A stretch of 64,000 bases of DNA from Cyclina sinensis (Eukaryota; Mollusca; Bivalvia; Venerida; Veneridae). This document shows, piece after piece, positions 1-10,145 of this stretch. Numbering within the stretch: position 1 is the first letter of the stretch; every line of letters begins with the position of its first letter. Location: NCBI GenBank assembly GCA_012932295.1, contig JAAONU010000019.1:16873908-16937907 (forward strand), given 5' to 3'. Under the pieces are notes generated by a model. That model saw only the letters and a list, made by a program, of their open reading frames with translations. It was not told the DNA's origin and ran no database searches. The position numbers and the translations under genes are program-made.

Positions 1-124
1 ACAGATCCATTATATATGTATCATATAAAGGAGTTAATAAAAAGTGCCCAGCCAAACCAAATTACAAAAAATTATTATTGAAAAAAATAGAATCTGGCAT
101 TCCCCGTTTGGTACCCCATCACTT

Positions 125-165
125 ATTCCGTTCCGTTCCGTTTCGAAAAATACTAATAGCCTCAA
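125..165. repeat. Short fragment resembling 44-kb TIR family
   Basis: The stretch contains TTCCGTTCCGTTCCGTTTCG followed by AAAATACT. It resembles the terminal repeat of the elements at 43947-44882, which reads TTCCGTTCCGTTCCGTAAAA. Only about 25 bases match, so it may be an eroded end of that family or chance. The first 360 bases otherwise hold nothing recognisable. Confidence 0.3.
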
Positions 166-375
166 ATATAAAGTTCGAACAAAATAACCAGCATAAATAT
201 GTTTTCAGCTTAATAAACATATGTACTGTGGCACAGAGGTTTAAGTTTAAACTTATTTATTTTACATCGATTGGGAAGAAAGTTCTTGCAACTTATATAA
301 ATCCCTCTCGATGCTTCCTGGATTCAAACCAGTACTCGCGCCGAATGTTAGGAATGCAAAAGTCAATGTAGACTC

Positions 376-449
376 TCACCCCTGGTGGGATTTGAACCAG
401 CGACCTCCAGATCGGGAGTCCGGCGCTCTAACCCATTGACCACTGCTCC
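376..449 (-). repeat. tRNA-derived SINE head or tRNA pseudogene
   Basis: On the minus strand the sequence runs GGAGCAGTGGTCAATGGG, an A-box-like GGGTTAGAGCGC, and a B box GGTTCAAATCC (388-398 on the plus strand). The 3' side has no bases complementary to the GGAGCAG 5' end, so no acceptor stem forms and this is not an intact tRNA gene. A SINE head is the likeliest identity; no characteristic body was recognised next to it. Confidence 0.6.
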
Positions 450-500
450 TCCACAGAGGTGACATGCACAACTCTTTTTTTAATTGCACTTCTCTTTTAT

Positions 501-582
501 GCTATGTTGAGGGAACGAATAACTAACACGTTGGAACGAGTAAGCTATGTCGTGGGACCGAGTTAGCTATGTCGTAGGAACA
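501..582. repeat. Short tandem repeat, GGAACGAGTTAGCTATGTCGT type
   Basis: Three degenerate copies of a ~22-base unit containing GGAACGAG, TTAGCTATG and TCGT lie head to tail. The flanking 583-735 segment has scattered CGCATAAAAGG motifs but no reading frame worth calling. Confidence 0.4.
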
Positions 583-739
583 ACGCATAGACGGGTCAAG
601 ATTCTGTTTATGCAGATATTTGCAACGCATAAAAGGATTCTCTTTATGCGACAAAAAGGCACCTGTCGCCGCATAAAAGGAACAAATGATAACATATATA
701 ACCGTATGGGCTGCTACAATAGGAACATGTATTGATTCG

Positions 740-2585
740 AATTTAAGTGCTTCTTCATTTCTCAAAATGTATACCGTTGCAGTTAGATTAAATGTGCACG
801 AATTACCGAACTGTTCCTTCTGGCCGGCGCCGTTCGGATTATGTCATTGAAGTTCTACTTTTAAAGTCAAATGCCACCGCCAGATTATTCAACAAAAATT
901 TTTAATCGGCCTAGGACCGTTTGTCTGTCAGTGCAGGTGCCGTTCGTTTTTTCCAATCATTTGATGCCTAACTGTAGCAACTGATCCTTGGACTCCGATC
1001 GTCGCATCGCGCCTTCGCCGTCAAAGACCTGTTCAATTAATATAAATAAATAGACTGTTTAGTTGTATACCAATTCAAGTAAACCACGGTCCCCTTCCAC
1101 GGGAAAAAACGGGACTTTGACTTTTCCACCCGGATAAATTCCCGGTACCTCAGGGACATGCAAAAGGTAAAAACACGGCTCATTGCACCTGCTCCGTGTC
1201 AGGCTATAGTCCCGGTTATTTTGAACAAGGAAAAAACGCCCGATACTGACACCTAGGGGTAAAACAAGTTGGCTTCCTTTAAAAAGTAAGCCAAAGAGAG
1301 GTCAGCAGCTGTCACCACTGAAAGAATGAATCTACTTGTTTCCATGATCATTTTGAATTTTTTAAAACTAGTAACCTAACTATTATTAATAGTTAATACC
1401 TTATTAGGCATAATGACCGAAACTGACTATAATTTAGTTATTTTAAATGTTTTTATAGTGGCGTATCTATCATTTAAATAAATGAAACAAATTAAGATAA
1501 CCTCATGTATTTCATAACTTGTAGAATCTTGGGGATCTTCTTATAAGCCCCTAAGGCTTTACTCCCCCCTCTTTTACAACAATGCATGTAGTTGTTGAAG
1601 CCAGAACTCCCATGTTAAGCTGCTGCTTTTTTAGGCTCATTAAGTTTTGTTTTCCCTTTCAAGCTTTTATTACACCTTTCTGTGTCCAAATATTTTACAA
1701 AATAATCTGCGATAGCCTCTGTTAAGCTGGACTAAATATTAAAAGGGCGTAAATTTGATCCAAATCGAGGAAATGGACTTGTCAAAAATGCTTTGAAAAT
1801 CGTAAAAAATATTTACCATTTTTTCATGACCATGGCTAAATATTAATTTGTTCAGCAGGCTGATGAGTTTCTCAGAAAAAAAATGCATTTTAAAATTTGT
1901 AGTTTTTATAAAGTAGCATGCATTATAAGAAATGCATCCCTATAATTTTATTTTTTTTGTGTTTAGTTAAGGGAATAAAAAATTATTCTGTACGTTCTGT
2001 TCATAATGGGCCGTTTTAACCATGGGCCGTTTTGACCCGATGTTAAATTTTGGTTTCGTTTAAATAAATTCGTATTTTGATTCGGAGCATGCGCATAACT
2101 ATCTTTGTAGACTGGTTTTCATGATTTTAGGCTTAATATGAGATCATTAACTAAAATTTGATACGCAAAAATGGATGCCGCCAGCAATTAAAGCCAACAC
2201 TGTGGAGAGGTCTGATGACCTCTCCAATAATGAAAACACTGGTCTTTTCACTGGAACCACCCGGGATGGGACTTACATTGACTAGTGCATTATTACAGTA
2301 CCAACCGTTCAAAGCGACCGAACAGTTGCTCGACCAATAGATGAAAAAAGGTGTCTTCCACTGTAGTTTGATCGTGTTTGTATACGAGGCTGAGGGCTGG
2401 TTACATTTTACTCAAACCATACTGCATTGGTTGAAATTGGAGGACAGTGTATCACTAAAATATGGTTCTAAAGTCGAAATGGGGAGGAGGGGGGGGGTAT
2501 ACACCCTCATACGTCTGTCACCATGACCTTCTTTGATCAAACTACGTGCTAAACAAAGAGGTTGGATATCCACAGAGAAAAAAGT
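740..2585. other. No gene recognised
   Basis: This AT-rich stretch has no domain-bearing frame, tRNA or clear repeat. The open frames at 2158-2340 and 2341-2526 show no family resemblance. Two GGGCCGTTTT motifs lie close together near 2010-2040. Confidence 0.5.
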
Positions 2586-3150
2586 AGTATATGTTATTTG
2601 GGTTTTTGAGTGATATATGTGGATTTATTATACCTCACGTAAACTGCCAATACTAAGGCTAAAAAAAATTAATGTTTTGTTTCTCAGGCCCCGCCGCATA
2701 CGTTTTAAAACGCCCGCTTCAATTTTCAATCGCTGGCAAAAAAAAATTTTATTTATTAAAACATCTTTTTACTATTCCCGGTGTGGCAGGAAGTACCGCG
2801 GTAAACGGTTTGTTTATGTTAATAGCAATCGTAACAACTCGGCCTTTTCCGACAACTTCGTATAAAGACCTCGTATGTAAGTATATGAATACACCAAATG
2901 GTAATTCACCTCGGCTTTATTAAATATCAACAAATATGGCAGAACTCAAGCAGTTTCTGTCTTATGCATTAGAAAAATATGAAAATAAATGTTAATTCAA
3001 AGTATAAACAGATAGAGGCATTAAGAAATGTTTTCAATTTAGCAGACACTACCTGTATTATAAAATAGTCCAATATGGCGCCTACCACATTATTTCCGAG
3101 GTGACTTGTTGAGGTCGCCTGAGTTGTTCCGAATGTGTTAATAGTGGTGC

Positions 3151-3412
3151 GCAACCTTAGCTCAATAGGTAGAGCACTGGATTAGTCGGTCGTTGGTTCA
3201 ACCCCTGGGCAGGGCAAAATTTCTCCGTGACAATTGTTCTCAGACATTGTGTCTTATGTTCATTTGTCTCTCACCGCTGATTCAGAGTAGATCATGTGGG
3301 AACAGTAGACAGTCACTTGCGGAGAAATGGGCAATTACTGGTTAGGTGGACTGACCGCCGAGATATAACATATGTTGAAATCGGTGTTTAACCCCCAAAC
3401 AAACAAATATAT
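3151..3412 (+). repeat. tRNA-derived SINE with conserved tail
   Basis: It has a clear pol III promoter: A box TTAGCTCAATAGGTAGAGC (about 3157-3175) and B box GGTTCAACCCC (3195-3205). A ~200-bp body follows and ends in GACCGCCGAGATATAAC, GGTGTTTAACCCCC and AAACAAACAAATA. Bivalve SINEs of the RUDI/Meta-like kind end this way (from memory of the family; exact subfamily not checked). The element looks close to full length. Confidence 0.8.
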
Positions 3413-4198
3413 GCGTCTCAATAACTTCGATCGAGCGAGTGTTTACGACACATTGATTCAAATACGGCCACGCTTTTGGTTTTCTACAAATTTGCGACAA
3501 ATAGGTAAAAATAAAGCTTGTAAAACTAATTTTATTTTCAGAACAATATTCCATGCTTTTGTCAATGCCTTTCTCTTGACGTAATTTTTAAAGATTAAGA
3601 CTAATTTTCGTGTGTTTAGACTGTCTTAAATTAGGATTTTATTATTCATGTATGAAATAAGTACGTGTAGAAATACATGTACATTCTTACTAAAAAGTTT
3701 ATTGTGTTTTTTTTTTCACATGACATGTTATTTCTGTTTAGAAAAAAGTTCTAGCAAGTCTTGTTAAGGATAAAAAGTGGTGTTGCATATTATAAAGTAT
3801 TTTAAAACAACAGAGACTGATGAGCAGTTAGAGTAAAATATGATTTGATTTTATTGAATGCTCTCAGTAGATCTTTTAGGTCAATACTCTGCAACACTTT
3901 AAACACCATCTTAATACAGATGGTAATTTCAACATATCCAGTGCCATTGATCATTAAAACTGTATTTATATGAATTTTTGGGGATATGAAACCTCATATT
4001 AAGTGCAAAATCATGAATAAAAAAAATGAGGGTATAAAAAAAAAAATTCCGCCCTCCCTCATATAATTTTGATAAAAATGGCCTGAGAAACTAAACATTA
4101 ATTTTTTTTAGCCTAAATTCCCATGGGCGATCGGGCTTTTAAAACTAATGTTACATTTTGCATCAGCTCAGAGGGTATATTGATTTTCAAAAACCCTC

Positions 4199-4441
4199 CG
4201 GGTGTTATTGTTTTTTTGCACACCATGTAGAAAATTCAAGCGTCTGATGACGTCGAAGGCGTTTATTGAATTTATTGACTGTAAGCGTTTAGCTGAGTTT
4301 GATTCGACTCGTTACCAAACGAAAACAGCCCTAAAGTATATATAACATGATCACATGTATGGTTCGGTATAATAAAATAAATAACACACATCAGCGAGGG
4401 TGATAGAGGATACTGACAACCCGAAAAAACAATAACACCCG
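4199..4441. mobile_element. Small TIR element (MITE-like), 243 bp
   Basis: CGGGTGTTATTGTTTTTTTG starts at 4199 and its near-exact reverse complement GAAAAAACAATAACACCCG ends at 4441. It encodes nothing. It splits the right arm of the inverted duplication around it, so it is the younger insertion. No target duplication could be fixed because the flanks are also repetitive. Confidence 0.55.
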
Positions 4442-4737
4442 AGGCGACAGGGTGTTTAATATATCCACATATATCACTCAAAAATCCAAATAATAATTTT
4501 ATTACCCTTCCCCTGTCGAGTAAGACGATTTTAAAATATATCATTGCTGTTTCAAATGAAACGTTGAAATATGATTCCCTTTATGATACCCCTTCACCGC
4601 AAAATGACGTAATCACTTACCGTTTTCTACAAATTGTGTGTATAATTTGGAATATTAAATTTAGATCTTTCATGAAAGCCATAAATTTGGGTTAATTTTT
4701 CCGCGCATTCAGTACAGATTATTTTTTTTATATTTTT

Positions 4738-5640
4738 TATGCCCCCAAAGGGAGGCATATAGTTTTTGAACCGTCTGTCCGTCTGTCCTTCTGTCCGTCT
4801 GTCCGTCCGCATTTTTCTTGTCCGGTCAATAACTTTGTTATTATAAGATGAATTTTAAAATAACTTGGCATTAATGTGTGGCACAATTAGACGACGTGTC
4901 ATGCGCAAGACCTGGGTCTCTAGTTCAAAGGTCATTTTTGAGATAATGCAGTGATGGTCGTGTCCGGTCTGTATCTTTGCCATTCACGATTGGATTTTAA
5001 AATAATTTGGCATAAATGTGTGGCACATTATGACGACGTGTCGTGCGCAAGACCTGGGTCTGTAGTTCAAAGGTCAAGGTCACACTTAGGCTTCAAAGGT
5101 CATTTTTGAGATAATGCAGTGATGGTCGTGTCCGGTCTGTTTCTTTCTCATTCACAACTGGATTTTAAAATAACATGGTACAAATGTGTGGCACAATTAG
5201 ACAATGTGTCATGCGCAAGTCCTGGGTCTCTAGCTCAAAGGTCAAGGTCACACTTAGGCTTCAAAGGTCATTTTTGAAATAATGCAGTGATGGTCGTGTC
5301 CGGTCTGTAGCTTTGCCATTCACGATTGGATTTTAAAATAACTTGGCATTAATGTGTGGCACATTATGACGACGTGTCATGCCCAAGACCTGGGTCTGTA
5401 GTTCAAAGGTCAAGGTCACACTTGGCTTCAAATATCTTTTTTTCATGATAATGCAGTGATGGCCGTGTCCGGTCTGTTTCTTTGTCATTTATGGATAGAT
5501 TTTAAAATAATTTGGCCTAAATTTGTTGCACATTAAGACGACGTGTCTTGCACAAGACCCAAGGCTGTACCTCAAAGGTCAAGGTCACAAAACCTCATTC
5601 TCATTATAATGCAGTATGCAGTAATGGTTTTTTCTAATAA
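4738..5640. repeat. Tandem array, ~168-bp monomer with GTCAAGGTCAC
   Basis: A hairpin-like GCCCCCAAAGGGAGGC is followed by ATAGTTTTTG, a TGTCCGTC run, and about five monomers. The marker TGTCCGGTCT recurs at 4961, 5129, 5297 and 5466, a spacing of 168-169. The first monomer lacks ~26 bases around the GTCAAGGTCACAC block. Each later unit carries GTCAAGGTCAC. It is non-coding and shares its design with arrays at 5686, 50043 and 54001. Confidence 0.85.
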
Positions 5641-5685
5641 TATCACACCTTATTTAAAAGTTTACTGATTAAATTTTTGATAATT

Positions 5686-6750
5686 ATGTCTCCCCCCCCC
5701 GCCCCCTCTAGGGGAGACATATTGTTTTTGCCTTGTCCGTCTGTCCTTCTGTCCGTCTGTCACACGTCGTTTCCTTTCAATAACTGGACTACTGTTTGAC
5801 TCAGAGCCTTCAAACTTTACAGGTTGATTGCTTTTATTGAGTAGAACAGTCCTATTGATTTTGGGGTCAGTACGTCAAAGGTCAAGGTCACAGGGGCCAG
5901 AAGAGTGAAAACCGTTTCCACTCAATAACTGGAGTTCTATTTCACCCAGAGCCTTCAACTTTCATACGGTCATTGCACTTATTAAGTAAAAAAACCTTAT
6001 TGATGTTAGGGTCAGTAGGTCAAAGATCAAGGTCACAGGGGCCCGAAAAGCGTAAACCGTTTCCGCTCAATAACTGGACTACCGTTTGACCCAGAGCCTT
6101 CGAATTTCATAGGTTGATTGTCCTCATTGAGTAAAAAAACCTTATTGATTTTGGGATCAGTAGGTCAAAGGTCAAGGGTGTAAACCGTTTCCGCTAAATA
6201 ACAAGAGTTCTGTTTCACCCAGAGCCTTCAAACTTCATACAGTGATTTCCCTTATTGAGTAGAAGAACCCTAATGATTTTGGGTCAGTAAGTCAAAGGTC
6301 AAGGTCACAGGGGCTCGAAGAGTGTAAACCGTTTCGGCTCAATAACTGGAGTTCTATTTCACTCAGATCCTTCAAATTTCATAAGGTGTTTGCCCTTCTT
6401 GAGTAAAAGAACCCTATTGATTTCGGGGTCAGTAGGTCAAAGGTCAAGGTCACAGGGTCCCGAAGAGTGTAAACCGTTTCCGCACAAAAACTGGAGTTCT
6501 ATTTCACACAGAGCGTTCAAACTTCATACGATGATTGCCCTTATTGAGTAAAAGAACCCTAATGATTTTAAGGTTAGTAGGTCAAAGGTCAAGGTCACAG
6601 GGGCTCGAAGAGTGTAAACGGTTTCTGTTCAATAACTGGATTTCTATTTTACCCAGAGCTTTCAAATGTCATAGAGTGATTGCCCTTATTGAGTAGAAAA
6701 ACCCTATTGATTCTAGGGGCCAGTAGATCAAAGGTCAAGGTCACTGCTGG
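5686..6750. repeat. Tandem array, ~144-bp monomer with GTCAAGGTCAC
   Basis: It opens with an imperfect GTCTCCCC...GGGGAGAC hairpin and ATTGTTTTTGCC, then a TGTCCGTC/TGTCCTTC run. About seven monomers follow, marked by AAACCGTTTCCGCTCAATAA near 5909, 6054, 6181, 6326, 6470 and 6614. Spacing is 144-145 except one unit shortened to 127. Each unit ends in AAAGGTCAAGGTCACAGGGG. No protein is encoded. Confidence 0.85.
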
Positions 6751-6837
6751 AAAGACACTTTTTGACCATATATATGTTAAAAACATGGACTGCATCGAAG
6801 CTGGTGTTACTCCAATACATTACAGCTACCACGGAGT

Positions 6838-6916
<79 letters not shown>

Positions 6917-6923
6917 ACGGAGT

Positions 6924-6960
<37 letters not shown>
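6838..6960. repeat. TA microsatellite with duplicated flank
   Basis: A long (TA)n run is interrupted once at about 6915-6927 by CCACGGAGTAAC. The same 12 bases also precede the run at 6829-6840. The locus is therefore two tandem copies of CCACGGAGTAAC plus (AT)n, not a simple interrupted repeat. Frames through it encode only Tyr-Ile repeats. Confidence 0.9.
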
Positions 6961-6961
<1 letters not shown>

Positions 6962-7553
6962 GTTCTTTATACCATAATAAATGACAGAGGCTTCTGTTTC
7001 AGAAAGGTGATATCTCTTCCTTGGCCTTCCTTCCGCCGGATGCAGGGGTGAGACATGCGTTTTTCACAAAAAAAAACCATCTAGTTATATGTCAGAATGA
7101 CAAACTTTTTACTGTAATTATTTTATTTCATACATAAAATAAAATCCCATATCCTTGACTAAGACATCTACGTTTCAGAAAAGGTAAACCTTAATAGACA
7201 CGGAGAATGCAGAATATATCGTACAAATATTATGTTATTAACTTTAGACTTTGTGTCTACTAATATCTTATTTAAGTGCCAGTGCTTAAACCTAAAGTCT
7301 TTGCATTTACATAGGCCACTAGATGAGATCTACTGAGACCAAGTTTACTCTTTCGACTTCAAATGCTTTCTATCTAAAAATTGGGTGTCGGGGGCATATG
7401 TCTTCTTACAACGTTGTAATAATAACGTTTACTGCCTTGGTTAGTAATTTGATGTTGCCTCGAATAGTAAATATAACTACACAAAATAGTTAATTTGGTT
7501 TGACCGCAAATTTAAAAGGTACTTTCTTAATTTGATGCTTACAATAAAATTTA
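6961..7553. other. No gene recognised
   Basis: This AT-rich spacer lies between the microsatellite and the palindrome. No coding, RNA or repeat signal was recognised. Confidence 0.5.
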
Positions 7554-9636
7554 ATGAACGTCAATTTGGTAGGTAATTGGTAGTTGGCAGTTGGATATTC
7601 CAATAACCAACTTCCAGCTAGTTGGTGGTTGGTAATTCGTAATACCCAAATATTTAATAGCTGTAGCAGATAATTAAATCCAGTATGTTCTAACATATCG
7701 TACTATTTTCTGAAAAGAGAATGAAGCAGGCGACATAGTAACTTATTCGTGTGAAACCCGTATTAACTACCAGAGGGCAGTTGGTTATTCAAACTTTGCA
7801 TGTATTCCCATCAAAATGCGACACTAATGTAACTGTAATAAACAAATATATAACTAGTTGGATGTAATCTACAACATGGTAACACTCCCTTCTAGCTATA
7901 TGCATTATGGGACTCAGTTGGTTATTCAGATTTTGCGTGTATATCTTTCAAAATAAAAATTATACAGCCGGAATAAATTTAAGATATATACAACAAAATA
8001 AATGTATTATGCAGTATTGTACCACGAAATTCTTTGTTTATTCACCAGGGGACTCAGTTGGTAATTCGCTTGAATCCCTAACTACCTTCAAGTAGGTAGT
8101 TGGTTATTCAGATTTTGCATGCATATCTCTCAAAATAGAAATTATTCATCCGGAATAAATGTAAGATGTATACAATAGGATAGATGTATTATGCAATATT
8201 GTTCCACGAAATTCTCTGTTCAATCACCAGGGGACTCCGTTGGTTATTCGCTTGAATACCCAACTTCCTTCAAGTTGTTAGTTGGTTATTCAGAATTTTT
8301 GTGTTTGTCTATAAAAATATAAATCATACACCCGGAATAAATATAAGATATATACAACAAAATAAATGTAAGATGCATTTAACAGGAAAGATGCATTATG
8401 TAATATGGTTACACGAAATTCTCTGTTCATTCACCAGAGGACTCAGTTGGTTATTCGCTTGAATCCCCAACTATCTTCAAGTTGGTAGTTGGTTATTCAG
8501 ATTTTGCATGTATATCTTTCAAAATTAAAATATTACATATAAAAATCATTTTACCGGAAAATAGTATCACATATACAAGAGGATAGATGTATAATGTAAT
8601 ATGGTAACAACAAATTCAAGATAAATCTAAAATATATACAACAGTATAGATGTCCCTGGTGAATGAACAGAGAATTTCGTGGTACAATATTGCATAATAC
8701 ATCTATTTTGTTGTATATATCTTACACTTCTTCCGGGTGTATAATTTTTATTTTGAAAAATATACATGCAAAATCTGAATAACTTGAAGGTAATTGGGGA
8801 TTCAAGCGAATAACCAACTGAGTCCCCTGGTGATTGAACAGAGAATTTCGTGTACAATATTGCATAATACATCTATTTTGTTGTATATATCTTACATTTA
8901 TTCCGGGTGTAATATTTTAATTTTGAAAGATATACATGCAAAATCTGAATAACCAACTACCAACTTGAAGATAGTTGGAGATTCAAGCGAATAACCAACT
9001 GAGTCCTCTGGTGAATGAACAGAGAATTTCGTGTTACCATATTACATAATGCATCTATCCTGTTAAATGCATCTTACATTTATTCCGGATGTATGATTTT
9101 TATTTTGATAGACATTCACGAAAAATCTGAATAACCAACTACCTACTTGAAGGTAGTTGGGAATTCAAGCCAATAACCATCTGAGTCCCCTGGTGAATGA
9201 ACAGAGAATTTCGTGGTTCAATATTGCATCTGAATAACAAACTACCAACTGGAAGGTAGTTTGGGATTCAAGCGAATAACCAACTGAGTCCCATAATGCA
9301 TATAGCTAGAAGGGAGTGTTACCATGATGTAGATTACATCAAACTAGTTATATATTTGTTTGTTACAGTTACATTAGTGTCGCATTTTGATGGGAATACA
9401 TGCAAAGTTTGAATAACCAACTGCCCTCTGGGGATTTACACGAATAAGTTACTAAGTCGCCTGCTTCATTCTCTTTTCAGAAAATAGTACGGTATGTTAG
9501 AACACATTGGATTTAATTATCTGCTAGAGCTATCAAATATTTGGGTATTACGAATTACCAACCACCAACTAGTTAAAAGTTGGTTATTGGAATATCCAAC
9601 TGCCAACTACCAACTACCTACCAAATTGACGTTCAT
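7554..9636. mobile_element. 2.08-kb near-perfect palindromic element
   Basis: ATGAACGTCAATTTGG at 7554 is mirrored by the reverse complement ending at 9636. The two arms (about 7554-8570 and 8620-9636) match almost base for base over most of their length, including GAATGAAGCAGGCGAC and CTAGAAGGGAGTG on opposite strands. The inner part of each arm holds about three to four ~180-bp direct repeats containing GGACTCAGTTGGTTATTCGC, TTGAATCCC and AATTCTCTGTTCATTCACC. No transposase frame is present and no flanking target duplication could be assigned. It is probably a non-autonomous fold-back element, or an inverted duplication of a satellite-bearing element. Confidence 0.8.
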
Positions 9637-9708
9637 ATAATTTCTGAACAGGATGGTTGTTCTCTTGACTCAGTTACAACAAACATCACATCTACTTCAA
9701 TGTTCATG

Positions 9709-10145
9709 TTAGACTGATACTGTTATTTGAGGGCATATGGCGGTTGCGACGACATTTCCCGTAAACACGTAATTTCCTCTTACAATTGAATATACATTTG
9801 CAGGGGCCGGCATGGCCCCTGCCGGCCCGACCATTGCCGCCACGTAATTGATACATGCGTCTGCAGGTCCTGCAACGTTTCCAATGACAGGCGTAGCGAA
9901 AGTGGCCACTGCCATTGCATCCGAGACTACAGTCGTGGTAACAAACAAACTGGAAGGCTGAAAACTGGGCCTCACACTTGTTGTAGATGTAATACTTGTT
10001 AGTGTAGAAAAAGTTAAAAAGGTAAGAGATGAGAGGGTTGTCGTGGTTGTTGTAGTTGTTGTTGTAGTTGTCTCTCTTGATTGATCTGCAACTGTCGCTC
10101 TCGTCAAAGTGATTGTAAAGGAACGTGTCTCTAACCCACCCGCAT
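9709..10145 (-). CDS. LDLa gene exon 4: Thr-rich tract and C-terminus
   Basis: The acceptor TTCAACATACAG and phase 1 give Asp as the junction codon. The frame then runs 144 residues to a stop. It contains RETTTTTTTTTTTTLSS, a Ser/Thr-rich stretch (a probable O-glycosylated stalk) and a small-residue tail with two cysteines. No membrane anchor is obvious. No AATAAA was seen between the stop and the palindrome 72 bases further on. The overlapping minus-strand frame at 9704-10237 is a shadow. Confidence 0.65.

Larger units (their letters stand above)
2590..4500. repeat. Decayed inverted duplication enclosing a SINE
   Basis: The left arm (about 2590-2694) recurs as reverse complement on the right. 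GGCTAAAAAAAATTAATG followed by TTTCTCAGGCC near 2662-2694 matches the reverse complement of about 4080-4115. TTTTTGAGTGATATATGTGG near 2605-2625 matches the reverse complement of about 4460-4485. The order of blocks fits one inverted pair whose right arm was split by the small element at 4199-4441. The pair may be the ends of an old non-autonomous DNA element. No target duplication was found. Confidence 0.5.

Noticed and set aside
376..449. Functional tRNA gene
   Set aside because: A and B boxes are present but the acceptor stem cannot pair.
6680..6928. Open frames on both strands across the TA run
   Set aside because: They translate only the dinucleotide repeat as Tyr-Ile and depend on the microsatellite.
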